Below are positions 1 to 12,800 of a DNA stretch of 64,000 bases, in pieces. A program made the position numbers and the translations under genes. The DNA comes from Blastobasis lacticolella (taxonomy: Eukaryota > Arthropoda > Insecta > Lepidoptera > Blastobasidae). Numbering within the stretch: position 1 is the first letter of the stretch; every line of letters begins with the position of its first letter. The DNA lies in contig LR990059.1 in the NCBI GenBank assembly GCA_905147135.1, positions 16,081,001 through 16,145,000 of the forward strand. Direction: 5' to 3'. The notes under the pieces are model-generated. The model saw nothing but the letters and a program-made list of their open reading frames with translations, had not been told where the DNA came from and searched no databases.

Positions 1-291
1 TGACACCACACGAACATGATTTGAGTCGCGCAATCTACATTCTTATGAGCTTCGGAACTGAATTTGCACCGTGTATAACCACTACGGATATAACGCGATC
101 ATAATTGCGCCCGTGCGACGTTGACCTAAATGCATGAATCATATATGTTATGGGTAACAGTTTCCGCTTACTATCAGGTGGACTGTCTGCTCGTTTGTCC
201 CTGGGCAGAATGAAAAAAAATCTACAAATTAAAAATGCAAATAATATCGTTCATTTATGCGAATTCCAGAGCTGCCCATATCCCCACTCAC

Positions 292-424
292 CTATTCAAT
301 CTCCCTCAGCTGCCGTAGCAGCACCTTCCACTTGCCATCGCTGCCTTTCACCCTGCCGCAGGAGCAGTAGCCTGCAAGCTCGGTTTCCATACGCTGGGCT
401 TCCAAGCGCGGCCTGTCTAGTTCT
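292..424 (-). pseudogene. Decayed duplicate of KIF16B exon 13
   Basis: The minus strand repeats the exon at 667-808: GAACTAGACAGGCCGCG matches GAGCTGGACAGCCCGCG, and GTGCTGCTACGGCAGC is shared exactly. Small indels put the start and end in one frame and the middle (CRLLLLRQGERQRWQ) in another. The last codon is TAG where the parent has CAG, directly before an intact GTGAGT donor. It can no longer act as a cassette in the parent frame. Bases 484-600 hold a weaker partial match to the donor side, perhaps a third copy. Confidence 0.75.
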
Positions 425-666
425 CTCCGGACGATGCACAGCCAGCCCACGCCGACTACTGTCCACCGGCCTCCGCAGCCCCACCTACCTAATCGATCTC
501 CCGCTGCTATCACTTCATCAGTCAAGTCGCTACCTCGCCCCAGGGGTCGAGACCCCCCCCCTACCCTCAGCTGTACCTCCCGCTGCTGTCGCTCCCTAGC
601 CACGCCATTACACAGGCTATTCACCCTGCCACAGAGCTAAGAAGACCTTCCCCCTCCCCCCCTTAC

Positions 667-808
667 CTGGTCGATGTCCCTCTGCTGCCGTAGCAGCACC
701 TGTCGCTCCTGCTGCCGTCGCCGCCTTTCGTCTTGTTGTAGCAGTAACAGCCTGCGAGCTCGCTCCGTCTCCAGGCGCTGGGCTTCCGAGCGCGGGCTGT
801 CCAGCTCA
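667..808 (-). CDS. KIF16B: KIF16B coding exon 13 (coiled coil)
   Basis: Residues 593-640: [20 protein letters not shown] followed by [20 protein letters not shown] and QRDIDQ, a highly charged coiled coil. Acceptor TCTTCTAG, donor CAG|GTAAGG, phase 0. It is the intact parent of the decayed copy at 292-424. Later exons lie outside the window. Confidence 0.85.
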
Positions 809-3800
809 CTAGAAGAGGATGCTGATATGAGTATAGGTTTCGATCCCCGGAAACCAAAATTGGGGAGGCGAGGATCCCAAATGCATTTCAGTTCCGAAAA
901 CTATCATGCTTAATGATTATCGGGATTGACAAAAACAAGCTTAAATTATCGTACAAATATTAGTCGAAACTAATTGGACTTAATTCACTTGACATTTGTC
1001 TAAGTTCATAATTGTACAGTGTTCTCGCGTTGCAATTTAAACACTTTGCCACCATAAAGGTTAACAGATAATCATCATATCATATAATATCATTCCCGAT
1101 GCGGACGAGAATAATTAAATTTAAAAAATCCAAGAAATAGCTGAATTGTCAGCAGCGTAGAGGTTGGACGTGTGGTTAGACGTAACGTGCGTTCGAAGTT
1201 AAGTGATTAGCGGTGGTGAACTGACGACGAGGCGCGATTCGACGTAACGTGCATTCGGTGTAACGTCATTCACAATGATGAACCTTGAAGATGCCTGATT
1301 CGAGTAGTGACTTTTCGACGACGCGTGATTTAATGTAACGTACACTCGTTATAACGTGCATTCGATATAAAGTGATTCGAACTGGTGATCTTCTTACAAG
1401 TGATTTGAATTTTGACGACGTGTGATTCGATTTAACGTGCATTCTATGTAACGCAATTCGCAGCAAATAGCGATCGCTGTATAATCCACCGTACGTGTTC
1501 CGCCAGCACTTTTCAAAACAAACCAAACAACCAGAGCAATAACAACAAAAGCGTACTCACTTCCCAGAATAGAGGTTCTCCGCACTCGCCGCCAAATCCG
1601 TGGTGGACCAGGACAGCAGCGACAGCCTTGAGAGGTTGAGTGCTGAGGCGCTGCCCTCGCGGCGGAGCTTGGCCGCCTCCGCTGGGTCGTTGTAGCGGAA
1701 CATGTTGGTGCGTCCCAGCAGGAGGATGCAACCTGTTGGGAGTCGGTAGCTATATAATACCTAATACCGACTAGGGACTGAAGGTTTTTTAAACCACCTA
1801 GGTGGCAAACAAGCTTCCGGCCTGCCTAATAATAAGCAGGCCGGAAGCCTGCTCATTATCAGGCGATTACAGTCACCGCACCGTATGCGGTATTAGACAC
1901 CGCAGACGGTTGCAATATTAGGGGCAGCACGCACGCGTTGCCGACCCCGTAACCTTTTCACCCCTTTCTTGAAAAAGTCGATGTTGTACTCTCCAGGAAA
2001 AACCTGTCCAGGTAGTTCATTCCACGACCTTAGTGGGCGTGGGAGAAAGATCCTTTAGAACCGCACAGTTCACGACCAAATTAGGGGCAGCACGCATGCG
2101 TTGCCGACCCCGTAACCTTTTCACCCCTTTCTTGAAAAACTCCATGATGTACTCTCCAGGAAAAACCTGTGCAGGTAGTTCATTCCACAACCTTAGTGGG
2201 CGTGGGAGAAAGATCCTTTAGAACAGTTCGCGACCAAATTATGTGTTAACTAATACTAAGTTTTTGTATAAGTTTTTTCTTTGTGTAATAATGAAATTTG
2301 TTTATATTAGATTGTCATTTTGATTTCGTACTTAGGTTAAAGTTAATGTTGTACATACCTATAATTATATGCACCCCATATAAGTCTTACACCATGTCTA
2401 AACTAATTTATATCTTTTATAATTGTGTACTCTGTTGGTATATTAAATAAATTAATTAATATACTCACCCTGGCTGAGCTTAGCAGGTCCATCAAGCAGC
2501 ACAGTATTGAGCCAGCACTGCGCCCCGGGCGCGGGCCGCACGGTGGCCTCCCCACCGCGCAGCGACACGAGGCAGTGTCGGGGGACCACCCCGGCGCCCG
2601 ACACGAGGATGTCGGCCGGTGGGGAGCACTCCGCGCTGCCGATCACTGTGTCGCCTTCCTGGGGGGCGAGATGGGGGGTTGAGGGTATGGATAATGAAGG
2701 CTTAGGAGGTACCTTTCAATAGAATAATATGAAACAAATCAGAGCGAAAACATAAGAAGCGGCTCGGGTATATCTAATCCGCTATCGGCCTAAATATGCA
2801 CGGGCGTCATCGGTCAAACTCGGCCGATCGATTCAAACTTATATAAGAAAAGAAAGCGCGTTTACTACTACAACCGCCGTTGTCCGAAAACGCCCGAAAT
2901 TACCCGATCAATACCCAGGCTGCTAACTACTTTGGATTGCCAAATATTTTAACCCCTTACTTTGTACGTCCGCGGCTTAAATTGGGTAGTGTTCAGATAT
3001 TCTAGCGATGTTTATACAAGGGTTTGTTATGAGAGTGACAGAGTCGATAAGAGTACACTACCTTCACTACACGGCAGCATCTCTAACTATAAGTTTGACA
3101 CATTCAAATTGTAACCCAGCGAATGTGGTCGATGTCCACCAACACTTACACCTTAAGGACTCTCTTAATCCAGTACCAATAACAGCCATCCATACAAAAA
3201 TATTGGACCATCATTTCACCTTGTGAATGCTGCTGTGCTCTATACTGGACAATTTATTTATTTATTAGTTCATTTCACAGTTTAAAAGCAGTTAATTACA
3301 TGTAAAATATAAGTACATTATGGTTGAAATGAAATTGACTAAACTGCATTTTAAAATGGCCTGCTATACTCTGTACTGAACAATGGCCTCATCGATACGA
3401 TAAAGTACATCCTCTCGATACTCATCTGGCTCAACAGGGAACATACTTACAGGCCAGACACTCCACATCGTACGCATTATACAACAGGAAACAATGACTA
3501 TTTGGTGGCCAACACTTACTTTCAAATGGTACAGAGTAACCCCAGTTGACAGCAAATTATCGTCTATTCCAACAAGATGCGGCATATCGGAGTCCAGGAC
3601 CACCCCAAGGCCACTCTTCCTCAGCCCCAGGGCCTTCTGTTCCTGAAGTATCTGCTGGGTCTCCCGCCACTTCTCTGTCCACTTCTCGGTGAGGACCTTC
3701 TCTTGGGCTTCCTTGCGTTGTAGTGTAGCCAGAACTCCGGGCTCGGTCTCGATCGGATCCTGGGGGGTGGGAAAGGGTGTTAATTGCATGTAAAAAGCAA

Positions 3801-6800
3801 ATGAAGGGATCAGAAAGCAGGGGCGTATAGGGAAAATTTACGGCAATGCCGCAAATTACCGAAATTCTAACCTTCGTATTCTTATAGGTTTCATAAAAGT
3901 CAAATAACTTTTATGAATTGAAAGGAGTCAAATAAATTTAAAGGAGGGCGTTAGGTTTTCTACAAGATTTCATTACGGCAACATCTTAGTTTTTTTTCGC
4001 CACGTTCATTATTCATCCACGTTGCATTAAATGCAGCATTTGAATCGGTGTACTAAACTGTAAACTAGAGAAGGGTCAATATAATAGGTCACACTTGACA
4101 TCTGTCATCATTGCCACCACACAATATAATGTTCGTTTTAATATTAAATAAACCTAATATCAGGCGACCGCAAAAATTAACTATGTCATGGATGCAACGA
4201 AATGAGGACAGTGTGACTGCTTAAGCACCCCCTTTGTCACATAGGTTACCTTTATCTTAATTGTAGTGCAATTTGTGTAAAAATAAGTATATTAATTCTA
4301 TCACATTAGCTCCTGTTGGCTACATACATGACTTCTAAAGCTCTAAACATACGGTATTGTGCGAAATCTGCGCCCGGAGCTTCTCGATCTCCTCCCGGAG
4401 CTCCCGGATGAGCTTGACGTTGGGGTCCTCGTTGATGGTGGGCTTGTTGATGATGTTCTTGGCGCGGTTCGCGTAGCGCAGCGTCGACAGCGTCTCCCCG
4501 TAGTTGCAGTCCGCCGGGGATATCTGACGAGACAGTTTGTTTGTAAAAAACTTACTGAAACCCCCTTTTACGTGTGTAAAATCAAATAAAATGGAAATAA
4601 TTGCGAAGGATAAAACGTACAAGCTAATTTTTTTGCTAATAGAGCGGTCTCTCAGGAACTTCCCTCGAATGAAGTGCTAGAGGAATGTGATGAATAACGT
4701 CATTGGTATCGGCGACATGTTAGTATATTTTTACGCCATATTCATTATTGTGCTAACATGCCGCCGATTGGGAAACTACTGATGAAAAGACACTGACCTC
4801 ACGGTCCTTATTATAGTGTGTCCTAATATTATGACGTCATTTTGTAACATAGTTCCTTCGTGATAATTCACAGTGATAATGTGACGTTATTTAGCACCCA
4901 TTTCTAACACATATTTCCAGTGAAGTTCGGGAGAGACCGTGCTATCAGCAAAAAAAAACAGGTAATAACTACAATAACTCGAGAAAAATGTTTGTTTCCA
5001 ATGCCACAAATTTATCTGACCCGGTAACGAGTGGCGCAGTTTTTGGCATTTACATGTCAGTTCAAATACATTTCAAAATGAAGTGCTGCCATTTTTCCAG
5101 TTCCAGTTTTGGCCACCTTTGTTTGGGTCAGATAAGTTTCAGTTTCAGGCGCAATATCGGAGAGTTGTGTTTCCTCGGAAGATGGTGACAGTGCCCAAAC
5201 AGAAAATTGTTGTGTTCCAGGTTGTGTACGGATTGACCAACGTTTGGTCTTATTTTTCTAAATCTCTCCTATCGCAACAAATTTGATTTTTTTCTTGTAC
5301 ACGATGACGTAAGATAACCTACGGCCCCCTCCCAGTCTCTAGTACCCTCAACTCACCGCCGCGATCATGATGGTCTTGGAATTCCCGCCCAGCGAGTCCT
5401 TGAGCAGCCACGTCAGCACCGAGTCCCGGTACGGGATGAACACCTTCTTGCCGCCTTTCGAACGCCCTGACGGGTGGAAGGTACTGCTTTAGGAGGGTTC
5501 TATTTCTATACAATTTTTTTTTTTCGATGAAGGTTTGTGATACCAAAATTCCTAAGATGGCGTTACTATGACGTAAGGTCTGCTGTCGAAATAAAGCCCT
5601 GTCATTGGCTAGGATAGACCCGTCATTTTACAGCAGTAGTTTCTGTCCAATAGCACGGCTGTATTTTGAGAATAAACCTTACTAGCGCCATCTGAAATCG
5701 TGTAAACCCTTATTCGTTTGAGTGTTTAGTAATTGAATTATGGTTTATACTCTTAGTAAATGTATTCAATGGTGCGAAAAATGGGTTTCTATAGGTTCAT
5801 GGTTTATTAACCTATAGAAACCCATGCATAGACATAATAAGCAGTAAAATCGAAAAATCCACAAGTCGCCGCTAGATGACGTCGTTTTGTGATTTCATTA
5901 TTTTTATTTTTCTTTGCTCTTTTTTATATTCTTAACATGTAGAAATCCATTTCTATCACATTTAGATACATTTACTAACGGCCAATTGCACAAACGCACA
6001 TTAAAAAAGATAAATAAGGTTGATTTGAAATTTAAAAATTTAAATTGGTTTTTATTTTCTTTTATATTTCATTATTGTTATTTTCTTATCGTGCAATCGG
6101 TCCTTGAACCATAGGCAGATGTCTGGAAGGATATATCAGAGGGAGTTGTGGCCACACTCTCGCGAGCTCAACACATCACAAATGTGAGTTCTTTTCTAGC
6201 TCTAGTTTGTGGCTAGTGGGTTTATGTGAGAACTTAGTCTGTTCATATACTTGATGGACCTCGTCATGATCTCAAATTTGATCATGGGTATGTTGGTGTA
6301 CTCGTGTATACTCCATTTATATCCCCTTTAATACACAATTATAAAAGCGCTGGAGTATCTCCAAGATCGAGTAGGTGTAACATGAATTTTCCGCCTATAC
6401 TGCCGTAAACGGGCGGCGTAGAAATATTAACCCTTAAAGTAGTACTTTAATACATAACATTGGACAGTCATCACCGTTTCTTTGCGTCCACAACATAAAG
6501 TTCACTGTCGCGGACACTAGAAAAGAACTCACATTTGTGATGTGTTGAGCTCGTGAGAGTGTGGCCACAACTCGCTGTAATATATTCTTTCGGAAATCTG
6601 CTTATGGTTCAAGGACCGCTTGCACGATAAGAAAATAACAAAAAAAGTAACACCTATTATAATGTACCATATTGGCCGAGTTCGGGCTGCGTGGCGTCAG
6701 CCAGCGCGGAGATGACGGAGCCGAGCGTCACCAGCGACTTGTTGATGTGAGCGCCTTCCACTAGCCGCTGCCCCGTGGCGCCAGTCGCGTCCGCACGCTC

Positions 6801-9800
6801 GCTACACACCGACAGACAAAATAAATAAACATTGTAGGACAATTCCCAGCCACAATGTTTCCTTTGGACTATGACATGGGATCGTTCAAGAGGTATATTA
6901 GAGGCGGGCAACGCATTGGTGACTCCCCTGGTGTTGCTGATGACCATAGGCGGCGGTGACCACGCACCATTAGGTGGCCCGCATGCCTGTTTGTCTGCCG
7001 GATAACATAACTTAAAAATATAAAAATATCACACAGCGCCATCTAGCCTCAAAGTAAGAAGTATATCATTTCAATGCAAATCAAAAGAGCGGGTTAACAT
7101 TGGTCAAAGACAGTGGCCACAAACATGTCTGGCCCGCAACAACATCACATTTTAAAATGGCGATATATTACTTCAATTAAAATTTCAATTGCATGTATTA
7201 CACCCCGACATTATGGTCTCTTCACGGATTGTGAGGTTGGCTGGAAGAGATATCTTTTAGGGATAAGCTCGCCTTTGTACTTTGTATTGTGACTATGTTT
7301 CTAATGTGTTTTGTGCAATAAAGAGAGTTAATAATAATAATAATAATTAGTTCCAATTTTGGGGGTCTGTTGGGTCAAATAAGTTTGCAACACTTGCAAG
7401 GCTTTGACTAGCTACTGTCCGATCGGATTCCACCGTTCTAGTTGCTCTTTACGTGTCAACTATGCTTTCCGTATAAACACTTGACCAATGTACACCAGCC
7501 ATAATTATTCAGCACAGGTACACAAGTGCGCCTGCGACTCAGCTCGCCCCGCGAGGGAGCGTTTGTTTCCTTCTCTCAACACTAAGGTGAAAGAGATAGC
7601 TGTATCTATATTGCGATCTTTCTAACTTATCGCGCGCGAAATCATACTTGTTCTAGCCGTGCAGAGTGCACTTGTAATTAAACTTATTTTCTTTTATTTA
7701 TTTATTTATACTTCATGCACAAACAGTACATTGGCGGACTTAAAGCTAAAATAGCATTATCTACCAGTCTACCAGGAGAGATAACAATTGACAAAGGCGG
7801 TGCAGGAAGATTACTTACAAGTAAAGATTACACATAAGCTTATTCAACCACAATCAAATTTATAAAAATAAATTAATAATAATAATAAATACACTAAAAG
7901 TTAAAAGTAGCAATAGATATTTTACACTAATTAATTAACTGCATTAGTTACCCAAAATTATTCAGGTACTTGAGGCTTTATGAAGAAAAGAGATGAAAAA
8001 GGAATAAAGGAACAAGGAATAAATTAGGAGCTAAGGAGTGTTCAGGAAATGGTTATGTACTGCTCTCTTAAAACAGAAATTCCTAGATATTAATCTTTTC
8101 ACTGTCAAAATGAAAGCCTTCTATTGAATCTCTGCTAAACTTAAAGATGTTCATATGTAACTCTCCATCTCCCAACCCACCTGCCAGCCAAATCCACGAG
8201 ATGCACCTTCGATACTGTTTCACTAGGCATGTTGTTGTGCCTTAGATAGCTGGCCTGCACGAAGGTGATGGTGAATATGGCGTGCGAGCGAGACGACACG
8301 TCGTTCATCTGCGTCGACGCGGTCGTGCGGTGAAGGTTGCCGCGATGCATGCATTCCTGGTGGCGAAGGAATAAGAATTATACATATACATAGAATTATA
8401 ATTATACACTATACATATTATCGGGTTACCACAAATAGTTTTGTTATGCAACTGCGTCGAAATATCGAGGTAAAAACAATACTAACCGTGGTAACAAACC
8501 CGATAATATGTGTAGTGAAAGTGTAGTGAATAACCACGAATGAATAAGACTCAAGATTTATCGTCGGACGTATCCGTGGACATCGTGAGTGTTGTGTGCC
8601 GTGCAGTTCCGAATCAACACCAAATTGACAATTCTATGTGAGGGTAGGAGTTAACCAGCACATCACCGCAGCTGTCACCTCTCCACGGCAGTCGTCTCGT
8701 GACCACGGTGGGTGTAACCCTACCGAAACGTCGGGAAAACAAATCGAAAAGGTACGTCGCGTGCAAGTCTCGTCTTATAAAATAATATAATAACCACGAA
8801 GTCTTAAAACCTATAATAAAGACATTGACTGCCACAAGACACCACGACACGACAAAAATAAACAAATTTAAAAATAATAATACAAAAAAAATATTGCATT
8901 ATTAGTAGATTTCAAAATTGTCTATACAAAGTAAAATACAGTCTGTTTCTTAACTTAAGTCATATTGGTATATTGGTGGTTTTCAATGTGTGGATTGCAC
9001 CGTTCAAATAATACGATTACAAGGCCAATTAAGGTTGGCTGGAAGATATCCCATTATGGGATAAGCCCGCCTTTGCTTTGTAAAATTATTTTTGTAACTC
9101 CTGTATTTATTAAGCAATAAAGAGTTTACATACATACATTACAATACGATTGAAACAGGAAACAATTTGTTAATTAATCTCATTTTGTTGTTAAACATAG
9201 GAAAGAAGACAAAAGACAAAACCAATGCTAGAAAATGTGTACCCTATATTTTTACACCTATTTTTCTTTTACAGTATTTGAACACATTGTGCTAATTTTA
9301 ATACAAAGTCAGTCGAGCGTACATAAGTTGCCTATACAAAACGTATATCCAGTATATTACTATCTAAACTTAGCTATTTGGTTGCAGTACGGGAATAGAC
9401 TGTACAATAATTTCAACAAACTCCGCCCATTCGGCCCCATCTGACTAACCTGTATATCATCATAATCGGAGACCAGATGCTTGGACAGGTCCTGGACGTA
9501 CGGCCCCAGCTTCGGATGCTCCCGGACCCGCAGCGAATGACCGACGTCAGTCGAGAGGAGGTCTTTCACTCTCTCATTGTAGATCTCCAGGTAGCTGACC
9601 TCCGTGCGATAGGAGGACCCGGACTCCTTTCCAGCGGCGACGCGTGAGAACAGTTGCCGACATATACGAGGGATGAGGCCCTGGCATTCCTGTTAATAAA
9701 GAAAGTGAGTTATATTTTTATCAGCCGTGTGGTGAGGAGAATAGCCCCAACCCCTTGCACTCGTGGTGTCGTACAAGGCGACTAATGTTTTCGAGGCAAA

Positions 9801-12800
9801 TGCTATCTCCAACCCACCTGCCAAGCGTGGATATTATGGCAATAACCTCCCCGGTTATTGCCAATTTCGTGGGAGAGGCCCAATGTCCTGCAGTGGACTG
9901 TTATAGGATGTGATGATAATGCTTTTTATGTTTATCGGTAAACAGGTAAGCGGGCTATCTGATGGAAAACCGAAGTCACCAAACCACGTCACTGCTGATG
10001 TACCGTTTAAGATAATCGTGGCGCGTCAAAATTGATGTCGCACTTTGTATATTTTGACAACATTTCTAAAGCTTAATAAATACATTTTGGGGTGTTCTCT
10101 AATAAATGACGATTTCGAACATCTCTTTGCATAGAGTTGATCATTCATTAACGTCCGAGCGGTCAATCCCGGCTTTTGCCAAGGGCGCCTTTAGGAATAG
10201 GCAGAGTTACGTATACACATATATTTTGCATTTTGATATCCTCGCAACTCCTTCGCATCCTTTTTTAAAATGGATCAACGCAACTCTCTTTTATCCCATA
10301 ATAAAAACAAAGAAGTCAATATTATGCATTATCATATATAATGTCAATATTATGCATTATCATCATAACAAGGCAATAGATAACACTTTCAGTGCGATAT
10401 CAAAAGCGCCATTCAGATTCAGATAGTCGTTTGTTGTGGGAAAGTAGGAAAAAACGGGTTTATACGAAAATCCCAGGATGAATGCAAAAGTTAGTTAGGT
10501 CACCGATATAGCACGAAGGATTGCCCGCAAGATGGACTGACGACCTGATAAAGGTCGCAGTCGTAGGTATCGGCTGGATGCGGATGGCACAGGACTGCCC
10601 TTGTGGAGATCTTTCGGTGAAGCCTATGCCCAGCAGTGGACGTCTTCCGGCTGATATAATGTTGATTGATGATGAAAGTTAGTGTGTGTCTTTCTTACTC
10701 CATCTCGCTATGGAATTTGATGAAACTTTACTCTGTATACACCAGAATCACAAATAGGCTAGAATTAATCCCCAAATCGTCCGGTCGTTTGCAACCTTCC
10801 TAGGATTTTCTGATAATTCCAATATTTTCGATTATACGATTATATATTTATCATTATCAACATCACGTTATCGCGACTCATAACAACGAATATTGCTATT
10901 GCGGCCATAAAATTGTTATAACAACGTGAAAGCGGTCACTACCTAGTCAGTTAGCAGTCATTTGCTGATGTTTTTGATTGCTGTAATTTGTGCAATAAAA
11001 AAATAAAAAATTGACTATTGCCACAATAAATATATGTCGCAGATATTGAGAGATTATCCTGAATAATTGAGATTTAGCATTCCTGTTCTGGTCCTTGGCA
11101 AGAGAGTGGGTCCCCAAATCGCACATTCTTAACCAAACAACTGATTCTCGGAATCCGTTACTTCACTCCGTTCATTTTGCCCCCGAAACCTGATAGATAA
11201 CACTGCATAAACCAGCAGTCCATAGTAGCCGTAAAATAATTATCTCCCACATAGATATGGCAGCCAATGCATTCGTTCAGATTAGATATTAAACTAAATG
11301 AAGGCATTATAATTTAGCTATAACTGTACTGAAACCCCACAAACCTCCCTCAAAGTGGACCAACGACCTCATAAAGGTCGCATGTACCAGCTGGATGCGG
11401 AAGGTAGGTACAGGACCGGCCTTTGCAGATATCTCTGGAGGCCCAGCAGTGGGCGTCTTTCGGCTAATATGATAATGATGATGATACTGAAATATCACAC
11501 GCTGTGCTCTAAAGTTTGTACTACACAACTCTGTACTCACCGGCGACCCCATCATGGTGAAGGTCTTCCCGCTGCCGGTCTGTCCGTAGGCGAACACGCA
11601 CGCATTGTAGCCCTCGAACGCGCTGTCGATCACGTCCAGCCCCAGGTCGGAGAACACCTGAAAGGCAGATGTATGGATGACGTACACCAGATTGTTTTTT
11701 TTATTTTATTATTAATAATAGGCTTGCATTTGACCTCAACTCACCTGATGGAAAGCGACGATGAGGTCGAAGATGTAGCATGCGTGCCTAGAATATACCT
11801 ATTCACTCTTGATTTGAAGAACCCAAGGTTATACGTATCGGGGAACAATGACTCAGGTAGAGAGTTCCAGTCCTTTGCAGTGCGCATAAGAATTTAAGCA
11901 GTTTTTACCACTAAAGTGGGAAACAAGCTTACGTCCTGCCTGATGGTAAGCAGTTACCGCAGCCTATAGAGCTTTGGAATACCAGCAGCCGTACCCGAAC
12001 CAATTGCAGCAAGACAGCTCAGGTCTAAACTCAATTGCATCAAAATAGCGGCGTATAATCTGAGATAGGCAGCACCACCCCAGGGGTGCTACCGTGCTAC
12101 CGATCCCGTAAAGACATTTTCACCCCTTTTTTGAAGAACAATGTTATACTCTCCAGAAAAGGCCTTTTTGAACCCCCGACTTTAAGCGAAAAAGGGGTGT
12201 TATAAGTTTGACGTGCGTATCTGTGTGTCTGTCTGTGGCGCCGTAGCTCCCGAACGGATGGACCTATTTAGATGCCGTTTTCTTTAGTTTCATCGAGAGC
12301 TTGGTTTCATTCTTCTTCTTATCGAGTCGATGGACTAAACTCTGACTTATACTTTATTCGGCCAGTATTCGGCGACGCATACAGAGCGTTTGAACTGGCC
12401 TAGAACAAGTCCTCCATGGTACAAGTTTTAGGGCACGCCGAGCATGAAACGAGGTGTTTGGTTTCATTAAAATCGGTTTAGTAGCTTAGGAAATATTTAG
12501 TAGGGGTTATCTGACGTTTTCTTATCGATTAGGTTTTTATACTTATTACACAGTGGTGAAGAAAGTACTTATGTTTACATTGTTGTTTTCTTCTTCAATC
12601 ATTGACGGCAAAGCAGCCAGCACGGTTACAGACATAATCATTTTAGTACTCACAGTGACAACCTGCGGTTCTGCATTTTTATTTCATGTACTTAAGTGAA
12701 TGAATCATGTATGTTATGCCCGACAGTTTACTCTTACTATCAGATGGGCTGTCTCCATGTTTGTCGCTGAATAGTACAGTAGGGAGCGTTAAATCTTAAG

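Noticed and set aside
150..857. Overlapping ORFs on both strands, Pro/Arg/Leu-rich
   Set aside because: They are the kinesin coiled-coil exon and its decayed copies read in other frames or strands.
10106..10426. A 106-codon plus-strand ORF
   Set aside because: Contains repeat sequence (AATATTATGCATTATCAT duplicated) and no recognisable domain.
11355..11897. A 180-residue plus-strand ORF over kinesin exon 4
   Set aside because: It is antisense to the P-loop exon and runs into LINE fragments.
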